This document shows, in pieces, positions 43,864 to 52,821 of a stretch of 64,000 nt of DNA. Numbering within the stretch: the first letter of the stretch is position 1; the number at the start of each line of letters is the position of its first letter. Made by a program: the position numbers and the translations under genes. The notes below the pieces were generated by a model. The model did not search any database, was not told the DNA's origin, and saw only the letters and a list, made by a program, of their open reading frames with translations. Source of the stretch: Sporofaciens musculi (GTDB taxonomy: Bacteria > Bacillota > Clostridia > Lachnospirales > Lachnospiraceae); contig NZ_WUQX01000001.1 of assembly GCF_009830285.1 (NCBI RefSeq), positions 5,084,501 to 5,148,500 on the forward strand. Reading direction: 5' to 3'.

Positions 43864-44724
43864 TTACTTGACTGCGCCGGCTACCACTCCTCCGATAATC
43901 TGTTTCTGAAGCGCCACATATAATACCAGAATCGGCACTACACACAGTAACAGCCCCGCCATAATCGTACCATAATCCGCAGAATATGTTCCATAAAAAC
44001 TATAAGTAGAAAGAGGCAGCGTCAAAAGCTTCTTGTCTGACAACACCAGCGACGGCAGCAGGAAGTCGTTCCAGAAAGCCATCGAGTTTAGAATCACCAT
44101 GGTTGATATAATCGGTTTCAGCAACGGAAGCACAATTTTAAAAAATGTTTGAGAGTGTGTGCAGCCGTCTATGTATGCTGCTTCTTCCAGCGCGATTGGC
44201 ACATTTCCCTTAATAAACCCATGGAACATGAACACGGACATTGCCATGGAAAATCCGGTGTGCATGAAAATCAGCGTAATCCTGTGGTTCAGTACGTTCA
44301 GAGTACCGCCATAGATGCTGACTAGGGGAATCATAATCGCCTGGAAGGGAATGATCATGGATGCAACCATCAGGGCAAACGTAAGCTTGGAAATACCATT
44401 ATTATGACGCACTATATAGTATGCAAGCATCGCCGCCAGTAAAGTCACCAGCACCGTTGCCGAAACCGTAACAATGAGAGAGTTCTTAAAGGCATTCAGG
44501 AAGTCCATCTGAGTAAATGCCTTTACAAAATTGTCAAAGGACAAGCCCTTAATAGTATACAGCCAGGAAAAAGGGCTTTTTATAATATCCCTTTTCTGTT
44601 TCAGGGAGTTGATTACCACCATAAGGAACGGGAACATATATGCAGCAAAGATAATAACCAATCCCGCTATTGCAAGAAAATTAGCCACTTTTCTCTTATT
44701 TCCGCCGATTGTCGTCTTTTTCAT
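43864..44724 (-). CDS. Carbohydrate ABC transporter permease (MalG-like)
   Basis: A 286-residue inner-membrane permease with six helices. The EAA loop that contacts the ATPase reads EEAAYIDGCTHSQTFFKIVLPLLKP. It opens with a basic N-terminus and a long first helix. It overlaps the upstream permease gene by one base, so the two are made in equal amount. Together with the other permease and the binding lipoprotein it imports an oligosaccharide, probably a fructan or sucrose given the GH32 gene nearby. Confidence 0.95.
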   Translation of the reverse strand: MKKTTIGGNKRKVANFLAIAGLVIIFAAYMFPFLMVVINSLKQKRDIIKSPFSWLYTIKGLSFDNFVKAFTQMDFLNAFKNSLIVTVSATVLVTLLAAMLAYYIVRHNNGISKLTFALMVASMIIPFQAIMIPLVSIYGGTLNVLNHRITLIFMHTGFSMAMSVFMFHGFIKGNVPIALEEAAYIDGCTHSQTFFKIVLPLLKPIISTMVILNSMAFWNDFLLPSLVLSDKKLLTLPLSTYSFYGTYSADYGTIMAGLLLCVVPILVLYVALQKQIIGGVVAGAVK

Positions 44725-45596
44725 TATGCTTCAACCTCCTGTTTCTTCGTCAGATATACCTGAATACCGCTTATGCAGGCTACAATAATGAATAAGATAA
44801 GCGCCTCTGCCTGTCCGACGCCAAACTGCCTGGAGGTAAACGCCTTCTCATATACATGCATTGCCGCCATCTCTGTAGTCCCATAAGGCGCGCCTGCCGT
44901 CAGTGACAGGTTCACATCATATACCATAAACGCCCTGGACAGCGTCAGGAACAGGCAGATTGTAACAGAGGACATCATAAGAGGCATGATAATATTTTTA
45001 AGCTTAATCCATCCAGAAGCGCCGTCGATGCTGGCGGCCTCCATAACATCCTCACTCAGCCCCATGAAGCCCGCAACATAGATTAGAATCATATAACCGG
45101 ACAACTGCCATACAGATACCAGTACCAATGCCGCAAATGCTTTTGTTGGGTCTGACAGCCATGACACCTCAAACAAACTCCATCCAGTAGATTCTCCGAT
45201 ACTTACAAAGACTCTTGAGAATACAAACTGCCAGATGTATCCCAGTACAATACCTCCAATCAAGTTCGGCGTAAAGAAGCCTGCCCGAAAGAAATTCTGT
45301 CCCTTAATTCCCCGTGTCAGAAGATATGCAATGACAAACGCAAGCACATTTACCAGTACAACCACCAGGATTACATACTTAAATGTCAACAGTAATGATG
45401 TCCAGAACTGCCCGTCTTTGACTACGCCGGCAAAGTTCTTAAGACCGATAAAATTCTTCACCTTCGCTACCCCGTTCCAGTCCGTCAGAGTCAGGTAGAT
45501 ACCATATATAAATGGAACTATGACCACCGCGAAGAAACAGAACATCCCCGGAAGTGCAAACATACAGAAATCTTTCCCGTTATTTTTTGCTCTCAT
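44724..45596 (-). CDS. Carbohydrate ABC transporter permease (MalF-like)
   Basis: A 290-residue permease with six helices. The EAA loop reads EAASIDGASGWIKLKNIIMPLMM. It follows the binding-protein gene by 64 bp and overlaps the second permease gene. No nucleotide-binding subunit is in the window, so the complex must use an ATPase encoded elsewhere, as MsmK/MsiK-type shared ATPases do. Confidence 0.95.
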   Translation of the reverse strand: MRAKNNGKDFCMFALPGMFCFFAVVIVPFIYGIYLTLTDWNGVAKVKNFIGLKNFAGVVKDGQFWTSLLLTFKYVILVVVLVNVLAFVIAYLLTRGIKGQNFFRAGFFTPNLIGGIVLGYIWQFVFSRVFVSIGESTGWSLFEVSWLSDPTKAFAALVLVSVWQLSGYMILIYVAGFMGLSEDVMEAASIDGASGWIKLKNIIMPLMMSSVTICLFLTLSRAFMVYDVNLSLTAGAPYGTTEMAAMHVYEKAFTSRQFGVGQAEALILFIIVACISGIQVYLTKKQEVEA

Positions 45597-45660
45597 GTCT
45601 TATCCCTCTTTTCTATTCCTACATATATTTTTTAACAAAACATATAACGCATTTACCGTT

Positions 45661-47037
45661 TTACTCCTGTTCATCCCAATACTCCTGAATCGACTTTGTA
45701 AGTTCTTCTCTGTCGCTTCTGTCTGCCAGGTACTTCTGCATCGCCGCCCCAAGAACTGCCCAGTGGTCATTGGGTACGATGGCAGAAGCATTGAACGCCT
45801 TGTCTTCATGAACCTTCTCGTAAATATCCCGACTTAATGGGTCATTGGGCTCATAAGGATTATTCTGAAACGGAGGGATAATGCTGCAGGTCTTCACCAG
45901 CATCTGCTGCCCAATCTCACTGAAAACAATCCAGTTCAGGAATTCCTTTGCCGCCTCCTTCTGTTTATCTGTGGCAAGCTGCCCGTCAAGCATAATCTGT
46001 TTGGAGGGCGAGCCCTGAATCTTCTGGTTTGCAAAATCTTTGGAATCATTATTCATGAAATACGGAAGGAATCCATATTCATCCTCTGTCTCGGCTCCTG
46101 CCTCCTCAAGATTCGGCCACGCCCAGTTCCCGTTGAACCAAATTGCCGTCTTGCCGTCCACAAGGTCGATGGCCATCTCATCATAATCTGCACCAAGAGG
46201 ATCGCCCTTGGCTACATTATACTTCTTCAGCACATCAAACATATCCAGGAAATCCGACAGCCTGTCATAAGTATCCAGCTCTAGCTTACCGTCCTTGATG
46301 GACTCAATCGTCTCCTGGGCGCCCTCTGACGTTCCGTCACTCGTCTCATAGATATACTGTAAGTGGTGCGCTCCCAGCGACCAGTCCTCCTTGGCAAGAG
46401 ATACAGGTTTTGCGATACCGTTCTCTACCAGCCTGTCAAGAAGCTCTACGAATTCCTCCTGAGTCGTAATCCCATCCGGATTAAATTCTTCTCCCAAAGC
46501 CTTCTCAATCACAGCCTTGTTATAGATAAGCCCTCTGCCTTCCACACACAGCGGGAAGCTGTAGACTTTGCCGCCAACCTCTGTCAGATAACCTTCTGCC
46601 TCTAAGATCCACTCCTCATCAGATAAATCCTCTGCTTTTTCTTCTGCCAGAGCGATAACATCTGTAGTATCAAGTATGGACAGGGTAGGCGCATTTCCCG
46701 AATTATACATGCTTACCACCTTGGTATACGGGGAATCCCCGTCTGTCACAGGCATTACCTCTACATGGACGCCGGATTTGCCCTCGAATTCGGCTGCCAT
46801 CTTCTCCAGCGCCACCTGTATCTCTGCCTTTGAATTCAAAAGCGTGATACTCGTTCCGTCTAAAGCAGAATCATACTCAAACGTATCCACAGAGGTATCG
46901 ATTGGTATCTCCTTCTCCACCTCATTGGGATCATCCGGATCACTGGCAAATCCAAATCTACATCCAGTCAGCATCACGGTTGTCAGTACTGTGACAATCC
47001 CAAATGCCGTAACTCTTGTCATAAGATTTCTTTTCAT
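45661..47037 (-). CDS. Sugar-binding lipoprotein of the ABC transporter
   Basis: A 458-residue extracellular binding protein. The signal peptide ends at the lipobox MLTGC (about residue 26), where the Cys is lipidated. An acidic linker follows, then the family 1 solute-binding fold (VEVMPVTDGDSPYTKVVSMYNSGNAPTL, split here for length, and KTAIWFNGNWAW). The ATG at 47037 is well spaced from AGGAGGAAT. Its promoter is overlapped by three operator-like palindromes, so LacI-type repression is expected. Confidence 0.93.
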   Translation of the reverse strand: MKRNLMTRVTAFGIVTVLTTVMLTGCRFGFASDPDDPNEVEKEIPIDTSVDTFEYDSALDGTSITLLNSKAEIQVALEKMAAEFEGKSGVHVEVMPVTDGDSPYTKVVSMYNSGNAPTLSILDTTDVIALAEEKAEDLSDEEWILEAEGYLTEVGGKVYSFPLCVEGRGLIYNKAVIEKALGEEFNPDGITTQEEFVELLDRLVENGIAKPVSLAKEDWSLGAHHLQYIYETSDGTSEGAQETIESIKDGKLELDTYDRLSDFLDMFDVLKKYNVAKGDPLGADYDEMAIDLVDGKTAIWFNGNWAWPNLEEAGAETEDEYGFLPYFMNNDSKDFANQKIQGSPSKQIMLDGQLATDKQKEAAKEFLNWIVFSEIGQQMLVKTCSIIPPFQNNPYEPNDPLSRDIYEKVHEDKAFNASAIVPNDHWAVLGAAMQKYLADRSDREELTKSIQEYWDEQE

Positions 47038-47087
47038 GACCATTCCTCCTGATTTCCTGCATTCTCTGCATATTTATAAGACTACTA

Positions 47088-47122
47088 TAACCGGTTAAGT
47101 AACCAGTAAAGTAACCGGTTAC
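47088..47122. promoter_or_regulatory. Three operator-like sites 12 bp apart before the ABC operon
   Basis: TAACCGGTTA (47088), TAACCAGTAA (47100) and GTAACCGGTTAC (47111) have centres exactly 12 bp apart. They lie just downstream of the -10 on the minus strand, where a bound LacI-family repressor would block transcription. Confidence 0.75.
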
Positions 47123-47133
47123 TTTATGTGTTT

Positions 47134-47162
47134 ATAATAGCACTCTTCTCTATGTCCGTCAA
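47134..47162 (-). promoter_or_regulatory. Promoter of the sugar ABC operon
   Basis: On the minus strand TTGACG, 17 nt, TATTAT. The expected transcription start near 47127 is about 5 bp from the nearest palindrome. Confidence 0.7.
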
Positions 47163-47227
47163 TCATAAAAAATATCTTTGTGAATCCTATACGATAACCA
47201 GAGCCTAAAATTGTATATCCTTCACAA

Positions 47228-47249
47228 AACCGGTTACTTAACCAGTTAC
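47228..47249. promoter_or_regulatory. Two operator-like sites before the lacI-type gene
   Basis: AACCGGTTAC (47228) and TAACCAGTTAC (47239) also have centres 12 bp apart. They end 3 bp before the -35 of the regulator promoter, suggesting autoregulation. Confidence 0.7.
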
Positions 47250-47252
47250 TTA

Positions 47253-47281
47253 TTGTTCTTTTTCTCCATATTTGTTATACT
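47253..47281 (+). promoter_or_regulatory. Promoter of the lacI-type regulator
   Basis: TTGTTC, 17 nt, TATACT, 42 bp before the start codon, with the two operator-like sites directly upstream. Confidence 0.6.
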
Positions 47282-47322
47282 GAATTTGTAAATAATTTTG
47301 TTATTAAGGAAAATCATCTATC

Positions 47323-48354
47323 ATGGCACAGAAAAAAAACGTAACCTTCAGTGATATTGCAGAATACACACATTTTTCTAAGACAACCATCTCAAGATAT
47401 TTTAATAATCCAGACTCCCTTACTCTTGAGAACCAGGCAATTATTTCGGATGCGCTTGTCAAGCTGAATTATAAGGAGAATAAAGTTGCCCGTATCCTGG
47501 CAAACGGAAAGACAGAATTCATCGGCATCATTGTTCCCAGCCTTTATTTTCATTTTTTTTCAGAGATTCTGAATCAAATTCTCTCTACTTATGAGACATT
47601 CGGATATAAATTTCTTGTTTTTGTGGGAAATGAAAAGAAAGAGATTGAGAAACAGTACATTCAGGAGCTTCTTGCCTACAAGATTGAGGGACTAATCGTG
47701 TTAAGCCATACCATCCCTTCCAAATCTCTGGCAGCCCTTTCCATACCTATCGTATCGATTGAACGCGAGGACGAATATATTTGCAGCGTTAATACGGACA
47801 ACTATGCAGGCGGCGTCCAGGCGGCCGAACTGCTTGCAGAACATGATTGTGAGATTCTGCTCCATATTAATTCGCCTACTGCCAAAAATATTCCCGCGTA
47901 TGGCCGTATACAGGGATTTCTGGATGTCTGTAAGAAGCGCCGCCTGAAGCATCAGATTATCTACAGAGATTTAAAAGCAAACTATGAAGCCATACAGGCC
48001 CAGCTCAATGAAATTATTGATGAACTTGAACGCGATTATATGGGACAGAAAAAAGGCGTCTTTATATCCAATGACACCCACGCCAATATTTTTCTGAACC
48101 TGATTTTCCGCAGACACGGTGGGCTGCCTTCTGATTACCTGCTTGTCGGCTTCGACAATTCTCCCATTTCACGGGAAGCAATCATTCCGATTAGCACAGT
48201 CGGGCAGCAGATTGATAAGATTGCCTATGAAGCAGTAGGTCTTCTGGTGGAACAGATGAACGAGCGCAAAAAAAGAAATCCCGTTCCTCTAACAGCGCCC
48301 ATTCATAAGATTATTCCTCCCATCCTCATGCAAAGAGACACGACAGAAGGGTAA
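47323..48354 (+). CDS. LacI-family transcriptional regulator
   Basis: A 343-residue regulator. The helix-turn-helix is TFSDIAEYTHFSKTTISRYFN (split by function: recognition helix KTTISRYF). The hinge helix region is NKVARILANGKTEFIGIIVP, followed by a periplasmic-binding-like sugar domain. It is divergent from the ABC operon and shares the operator region. The hinge has no clear CcpA features, so it is a local regulator. The inducer is probably sucrose, a fructan or a derivative, judged from the GH32 gene. Confidence 0.93.
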   Translation: MAQKKNVTFSDIAEYTHFSKTTISRYFNNPDSLTLENQAIISDALVKLNYKENKVARILANGKTEFIGIIVPSLYFHFFSEILNQILSTYETFGYKFLVFVGNEKKEIEKQYIQELLAYKIEGLIVLSHTIPSKSLAALSIPIVSIEREDEYICSVNTDNYAGGVQAAELLAEHDCEILLHINSPTAKNIPAYGRIQGFLDVCKKRRLKHQIIYRDLKANYEAIQAQLNEIIDELERDYMGQKKGVFISNDTHANIFLNLIFRRHGGLPSDYLLVGFDNSPISREAIIPISTVGQQIDKIAYEAVGLLVEQMNERKKRNPVPLTAPIHKIIPPILMQRDTTEG

Positions 48355-48378
48355 GATATACATCACAAAATAAAAGAC

Positions 48379-48421
48379 CGCTCTATAGGAGATGAAGTGG
48401 TTACCTTCATCCTATAGAGCG
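48379..48421. terminator. Bidirectional terminator between lacI-type gene and sdaAA
   Basis: CGCTCTATAGG and CCTATAGAGCG form a perfect 11-bp stem, extended by GATGAAG/CTTCATC. T-rich sequence follows on both strands, stronger on the minus strand. Genes converge here. Confidence 0.85.
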
Positions 48422-48458
48422 ACCTTTCATTCGCTCAATTTCACTTAATATGAAAAAT

Positions 48459-49328
48459 CTACATATTCATTCTCTCAACGATCTCCGCTGCCCTTGTGCT
48501 TCCTGCCACGCCTCCGAAGCCGGTCTCACGCAGACTTACATCCATCTTATCCCCAACTTCCTTCATTGCGTCAATCACCTGGTCCACCGGAATCTGGCTC
48601 TCAATTCCTGCCAGAGCCATATCAGCCGCCGCAATCGCGTTAAATGCGCCGCCTACATTACGTTTCACACAAGGAACCTCTACCAGACCGCCCACAGGAT
48701 CACATACCAGCCCCATCAAATTCTTAAGAGCCATAGCGCAGGCATTGCCAAGCTTGACCGTATCTCCGCCCTTGACATGGCAGATGGCGGCCGCCGCCAT
48801 ACCGGAGCCAGAGCCAATCTCCGCCTGACATCCCCCTGACGCACCCGCAAGATAAGCCCGATTGGCAATAATCTGCCCGATTCCCGCCGCCACATAAAGG
48901 GCCTCAATCATCTTCTCCTCCGGCACATGATACTCTCTGTAATACGTAACCAGCACCGCCGGCATCACGCCGCAGGCACCCGCTGTCGGTGCAGCGACAA
49001 TCCGCTTCATACATGCATTGTTACAGCCCATCTTTAAAGCATTGCTCATGACCTTAGCCATGAAATCCCCACACAATGTATCGCCTGCCTCTCGATAGGC
49101 GTCCATCAATCCCCCTTCTTTTCCCACCATGCGGCTTCTGGACATTAGCTCAGGATCATAAGCGTCCAGACCGTCTAACATTGCCTGCCACATACGCTGC
49201 ATTTCCTTCCAGGAATCTTCCTGCGTTACCCCACGCTCATCGGCATCCTCTAGCTGAATCGCTTTCCAGAACTGGATTCCTTCTCTCTCGCACCTAATCT
49301 GTGCTTCTTCCATCGATTGATAAGACAT
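48459..49328 (-). CDS. sdaAA: L-serine dehydratase, iron-sulfur type, alpha subunit
   Basis: A 289-residue subunit that holds the [4Fe-4S] cluster and the active site converting L-serine to pyruvate and ammonia. GCNNACMKRIVAAPTAGACG contains two of the cluster cysteines; GSGSGMAAAAICHVKGG and GLVCDPVGGLVEVPCVKRN follow, with a further Cys. It lies 85 bp after the beta subunit gene, forming the two-subunit enzyme seen in Clostridia. Confidence 0.95.
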   Translation of the reverse strand: MSYQSMEEAQIRCEREGIQFWKAIQLEDADERGVTQEDSWKEMQRMWQAMLDGLDAYDPELMSRSRMVGKEGGLMDAYREAGDTLCGDFMAKVMSNALKMGCNNACMKRIVAAPTAGACGVMPAVLVTYYREYHVPEEKMIEALYVAAGIGQIIANRAYLAGASGGCQAEIGSGSGMAAAAICHVKGGDTVKLGNACAMALKNLMGLVCDPVGGLVEVPCVKRNVGGAFNAIAAADMALAGIESQIPVDQVIDAMKEVGDKMDVSLRETGFGGVAGSTRAAEIVERMNM

Positions 49329-49413
49329 AACTCCTTGCTATCCTCTCTTTCCACAAATTCACTCGGTCAATACTGTCTCACAGATATTCAACCAGCCATT
49401 CTCTCCTATGGTA

Positions 49414-50076
49414 CTAATTCGCAGCCAGGAACTTCACCCTGATAATACCTCTCTTGCTCTCCAGCTCCTCCATTGCCTTCTGGGGCACGATCTGATCCGT
49501 CTCCACCACCATAATCGCATACCCGCCCCTCTTGTCACGGAACACCTGCATAGTAGCAATATTAATCTCTGCATTAGCAAGCGCTACCGCTACTTCCTTA
49601 ATCCGTCCAGGCTCGTCCACATTCCGGATAATTAATGTATTGCTCTCTCCGCTGAAATTCACGTCAATCCCATCCAGCTTGCAGACTCGTATCCGCCCTC
49701 CGCCAATGGAATATGCCTGAATCTTCATGGGCTTCACACCTTCTGCCTCCATGATTATCTGTGCCGTGTTCGGGTGCGCCTCCTTAATCTCCTTGGAAGC
49801 GATGGAAAACTCCATCCCCTCATCTTTCGCCACCTGGAAACTGTCCGGAATCCTCATATCATCCGGCTTCATTCCAAGCAGCCCCGCAATCAGCGCCCTG
49901 TCGGTTCCGTGTCCCTTTCCCGTCGCTGCAAATGAACCATGCAGATACACAGTTGCTTTTTCCGGCTGCCTCCCGAAAAGCTGTCTGGCAACCATCCCAA
50001 TCCTTGCAGCACCTGCCGTATGAGAACTGGAAGGGCCTACCATAACCGGTCCTAAGATGTCAAATATACTTCCCAT
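49414..50076 (-). CDS. sdaAB: L-serine dehydratase, iron-sulfur type, beta subunit
   Basis: A 220-residue subunit. The start at 50076 (MGSIFDILGPV) matches the family; an upstream ATG would add 20 basic residues. VGPSSSHTAGAARIG is the substrate-binding motif. The C-terminal ACT domain (about 145-215, LIIRNVDEPGRIKEVAVAL) may bind serine or regulate. It is the first gene of the pair with sdaAA. Confidence 0.95.
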   Translation of the reverse strand: MGSIFDILGPVMVGPSSSHTAGAARIGMVARQLFGRQPEKATVYLHGSFAATGKGHGTDRALIAGLLGMKPDDMRIPDSFQVAKDEGMEFSIASKEIKEAHPNTAQIIMEAEGVKPMKIQAYSIGGGRIRVCKLDGIDVNFSGESNTLIIRNVDEPGRIKEVAVALANAEINIATMQVFRDKRGGYAIMVVETDQIVPQKAMEELESKRGIIRVKFLAAN

Positions 50077-50260
50077 TTTTTCTTCCTCTTTCTTTCTTAT
50101 TTTGACATATTTTTCTTTTATTATACTTGAAACCAATAGGGTTTACAATCATCAATTCACCTTTCAAGGCTACTTCTTTCTCCCTTTGTCCATAGCACAT
50201 ATGAGAGACGATTGGCATACAATGCAGTAACTATATATTTATGACAGAAAGGAGTCGATT

Positions 50261-51169
50261 ATGTATATTATTTTCCCCTGTATCCTGTTCATTCTGGTAC
50301 TTTGCGCCCTCCTTATGGTATGGCGGAAAAAATGTATTATTAAAAAAATCTGCTGTATGTCCGTTCAGGAAAAGCTCTGCCGGTTAAATGAACTGGTCAA
50401 TCCCTTCGGATTTGAATATCTTCTGTCCCAGGATATTTTCACGTCCAAAAAAGATGCCTGGCAAAGAGATTTTGGATACTGCTGGCTCTACGACAAAAGC
50501 GCGGATCTGTTTAACATGGTATTTGACTGTGAACCTATTTATTTTGATTATGAGGGCTGCACCTGGATGATTGAGCTGTGGAAAGGACAGTACGGGATCA
50601 ATGTAGGAGCCGAAATCGGAATCTATCGGGCAGACTCCCTGGTTTCCAGGAATCAGAGAACCACAGCCATGTTCCACACCGTACCGGATTGCGACCTTCC
50701 GTTTTTTGAATACACTCTTTATTATGAAACCAGTCCAATGTACCGGATTGCACAGCGTCATTGGTGGCTGACCGGCTTTCGGATGGGAGAGTATGCAAAA
50801 CCTGAACATTTGCTTATGAAAACAGAGATTACCTTCCCTTCCTGTGATATGCAGAACGCATTTGTCCGTGGTTTAATTGACTGCGGTTATTCCCAGGAGG
50901 ATATCCATGTATGGAATCAACAGGTTCTATTTCGCTTCTCCCGTCCCCACACCAGACAACCCAGAAGCGCCCACAGTATCCGAACTGCATTTGCACTGTG
51001 GAAGAACCGCATTTTCCTGAAAATATACTGTCACGTTACAAAACATTTCTGTTTCACTATGGACAAATTGCTGTACCTCTACGAATATATGCCATTTGCC
51101 TTCCGGCATATGATGCACATTCGGCGCAAGAAAAAGAAAAAAAGAAGGAGAAAGAAGCATGTCTGCTGA
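50261..51169 (+). CDS. DUF4474 protein with N-terminal membrane anchor
   Basis: A 302-residue protein. One N-terminal transmembrane helix (about 2-20) precedes the DUF4474 domain (about 45-240), with NPFGFEYLLSQDIFTSKKDAWQRDFGY and YEGCTWMIELWKGQYGINVGAEIGIY (split for length). The C-terminal 60 residues are strongly basic, ending in a poly-Lys/Arg run, likely to bind membrane phospholipid or nucleic acid. Function is unknown. It overlaps the phosphoesterase gene by 11 bp, so the two probably act together. Confidence 0.75.
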   Translation: MYIIFPCILFILVLCALLMVWRKKCIIKKICCMSVQEKLCRLNELVNPFGFEYLLSQDIFTSKKDAWQRDFGYCWLYDKSADLFNMVFDCEPIYFDYEGCTWMIELWKGQYGINVGAEIGIYRADSLVSRNQRTTAMFHTVPDCDLPFFEYTLYYETSPMYRIAQRHWWLTGFRMGEYAKPEHLLMKTEITFPSCDMQNAFVRGLIDCGYSQEDIHVWNQQVLFRFSRPHTRQPRSAHSIRTAFALWKNRIFLKIYCHVTKHFCFTMDKLLYLYEYMPFAFRHMMHIRRKKKKKRRRKKHVC

Positions 51170-52031
51170 CAGCCGGCTTAACGCAGCTTTTGCCCAGGCG
51201 CCTGTGTTTCCCCTTACCCCTTCCTCCCGCTATGTTCTTTTCAGTGATTGTCACAGGGGCTGTGGAACCAACAATGATAATTTTTTAAAGAATCAAACCC
51301 TGTATTTTGCAGCGCTAAAATATTACTACAGACGCGGGTTTACCTATGTTGAATTAGGGGATGGAGATGAATTATGGGAAAATCGTTCTTTTGACGTCAT
51401 CAAATCAATCCATAACAATGTATTTTGGCTGTTGTCCCGTTTTTATCGGGAACACCGCCTGATTATGCTGTATGGAAATCACGATATTGTCAAACGTAAT
51501 TCCCGATTCACAGGTAAATGCTGCACTTCCTATCCATGCAGCGTCTGTCATGAGGATGAGCTGTTTCCAGGGATGGCGTTTCACGCCGGCGTGATTTTGA
51601 AAAATGAAAACTGCCGTAAGGAGATTTATCTGACCCATGGTCATCAGGCAGATTTTTTCAATAGCGTCCTATGGCGCACATCACGCTTTCTGGTCAGATA
51701 TCTCTGGAAGCCGCTGGAAGCCGCCGGCTTCCTTGACCCTACCAGCGCCGCTAAGAATAATACCAAAAAGAAAAAGGTAGAGCAGCTTTTATCTGAATGG
51801 GCGGGGCGTACTGGCTGCGTACTGATTACGGGACATACCCACCGGCCTATGCTGGATGAATCTGTCTCTTACTGCAACACGGGAAGCTGTGTACATCCCA
51901 GATGCGTTACCTGCATCGAGATTGAACATCTGCGTATTCTGCTGGTAAAGTGGACACTGGCAACCCATCCAGACCGGACCCTCTATGTAACACGGGAGGT
52001 CTTGTCTGGTCCCTTCCCGCTGAATCTATGA
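51159..52031 (+). CDS. Metallophosphoesterase
   Basis: A 290-residue calcineurin-like phosphoesterase. All five metal-binding blocks are visible: FSDCHRG, GDGDE, YGNHD, THGHQ and GHTHRP. The insert between blocks (CCTSYPCSVCHEDE) has three Cys residues. The middle GDGDE replaces the usual GDxxD/GDLFD, keeping the Asp. The substrate is unknown; UDP-2,3-diacylglucosamine hydrolase-like or nucleotide substrates are possible. It has no signal peptide and is coupled to the DUF4474 gene. Confidence 0.85.
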   Translation: MSADSRLNAAFAQAPVFPLTPSSRYVLFSDCHRGCGTNNDNFLKNQTLYFAALKYYYRRGFTYVELGDGDELWENRSFDVIKSIHNNVFWLLSRFYREHRLIMLYGNHDIVKRNSRFTGKCCTSYPCSVCHEDELFPGMAFHAGVILKNENCRKEIYLTHGHQADFFNSVLWRTSRFLVRYLWKPLEAAGFLDPTSAAKNNTKKKKVEQLLSEWAGRTGCVLITGHTHRPMLDESVSYCNTGSCVHPRCVTCIEIEHLRILLVKWTLATHPDRTLYVTREVLSGPFPLNL

Positions 52032-52052
52032 TTCATGCCCAAGGGCATAATT

Positions 52053-52091
52053 ACGGGGTGCCCTTGGGATATACCTAAAAGGGCGCCCCGT
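52053..52091. terminator. Hairpin between convergent genes
   Basis: ACGGGGTGCCCTT pairs with AAGGGCGCCCCGT (one mismatch) around a 13-nt loop. There is no strong T-run, but it lies between the phosphoesterase and ferritin-like genes, which converge. Confidence 0.6.
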
Positions 52092-52105
52092 TACTTCTCA
52101 ATCGA

Positions 52106-52654
52106 CTATAAGTCCTCCAGCAAATTCCGAAGCAGCATAATATGATATTCCTCATCTTTAATAATCCTTGCCAACACAGCGCCCACACAGTCATCCTGTA
52201 TCATCTTGATATGCATACGATACTGTTCAATGGCATCCTTCTCCGCCGCAATATCTGCCTGTATCATCTTCACCGCATTTTCCGGAATTGTCAGATATTC
52301 AGGGCTCCACATCCGTTTCGCTCCATTTCTGTGTTTCGCTGTATAATTCACATTTCCTCCAAGCAGTACAATCATTTCTCCCAACTTCTGCAAATGCATC
52401 ATTTCTGCTATTGCAATACTCAAAAGGGTTCTCGCCACAGAACAATTTTCATATGAAAGCCTGTTCTCATTATTAATGTACTGTGTGATTGCAGTCAATT
52501 CAGAAGTCTGCCCGCAGTAATCAATGGTCAGCAGGTTGGCATAAGTCTGGTTCCGCCCCCACACCTGAATCTGGGGATAAGGCAAATCTGCCATAGCCGG
52601 CCTAATTCCGGCAAAATTACAATTACCTGTTAATGCTTTCTTTTTTTCTTCCAT
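52106..52654 (-). CDS. Ferritin-like diiron protein
   Basis: A 182-residue protein with a four-helix ferritin-like fold. The metal ligands show as Glu in QTSELTAITQYINNE, then EMMHLQKLGE (ExxH), Glu in AAEKDAIEQYRMH and EEYHIMLL (ExxH). An N-terminal stretch of about 45 residues with Pro and Tyr precedes the fold. It may store iron or detoxify peroxide. It resembles the bacterioferritin/manganese-catalase-like side of the family; no rubredoxin domain is present. Confidence 0.75.
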   Translation of the reverse strand: MEEKKKALTGNCNFAGIRPAMADLPYPQIQVWGRNQTYANLLTIDYCGQTSELTAITQYINNENRLSYENCSVARTLLSIAIAEMMHLQKLGEMIVLLGGNVNYTAKHRNGAKRMWSPEYLTIPENAVKMIQADIAAEKDAIEQYRMHIKMIQDDCVGAVLARIIKDEEYHIMLLRNLLEDL

Positions 52655-52821
52655 TTATGCTCTTTCTCCAACTCTTTTATAAAATAATATATAAAAATCT
52701 CAAAATAATGTGCAGCTCTTACATTTTCTTTTTGTCTTATACTGCATGTACTGACACAGTTCTTGTAAATCCGTCTCAAATATGCTAAGATTGGAGAAGT
52801 TTCAGAAAGGGAAGTGTAAAT

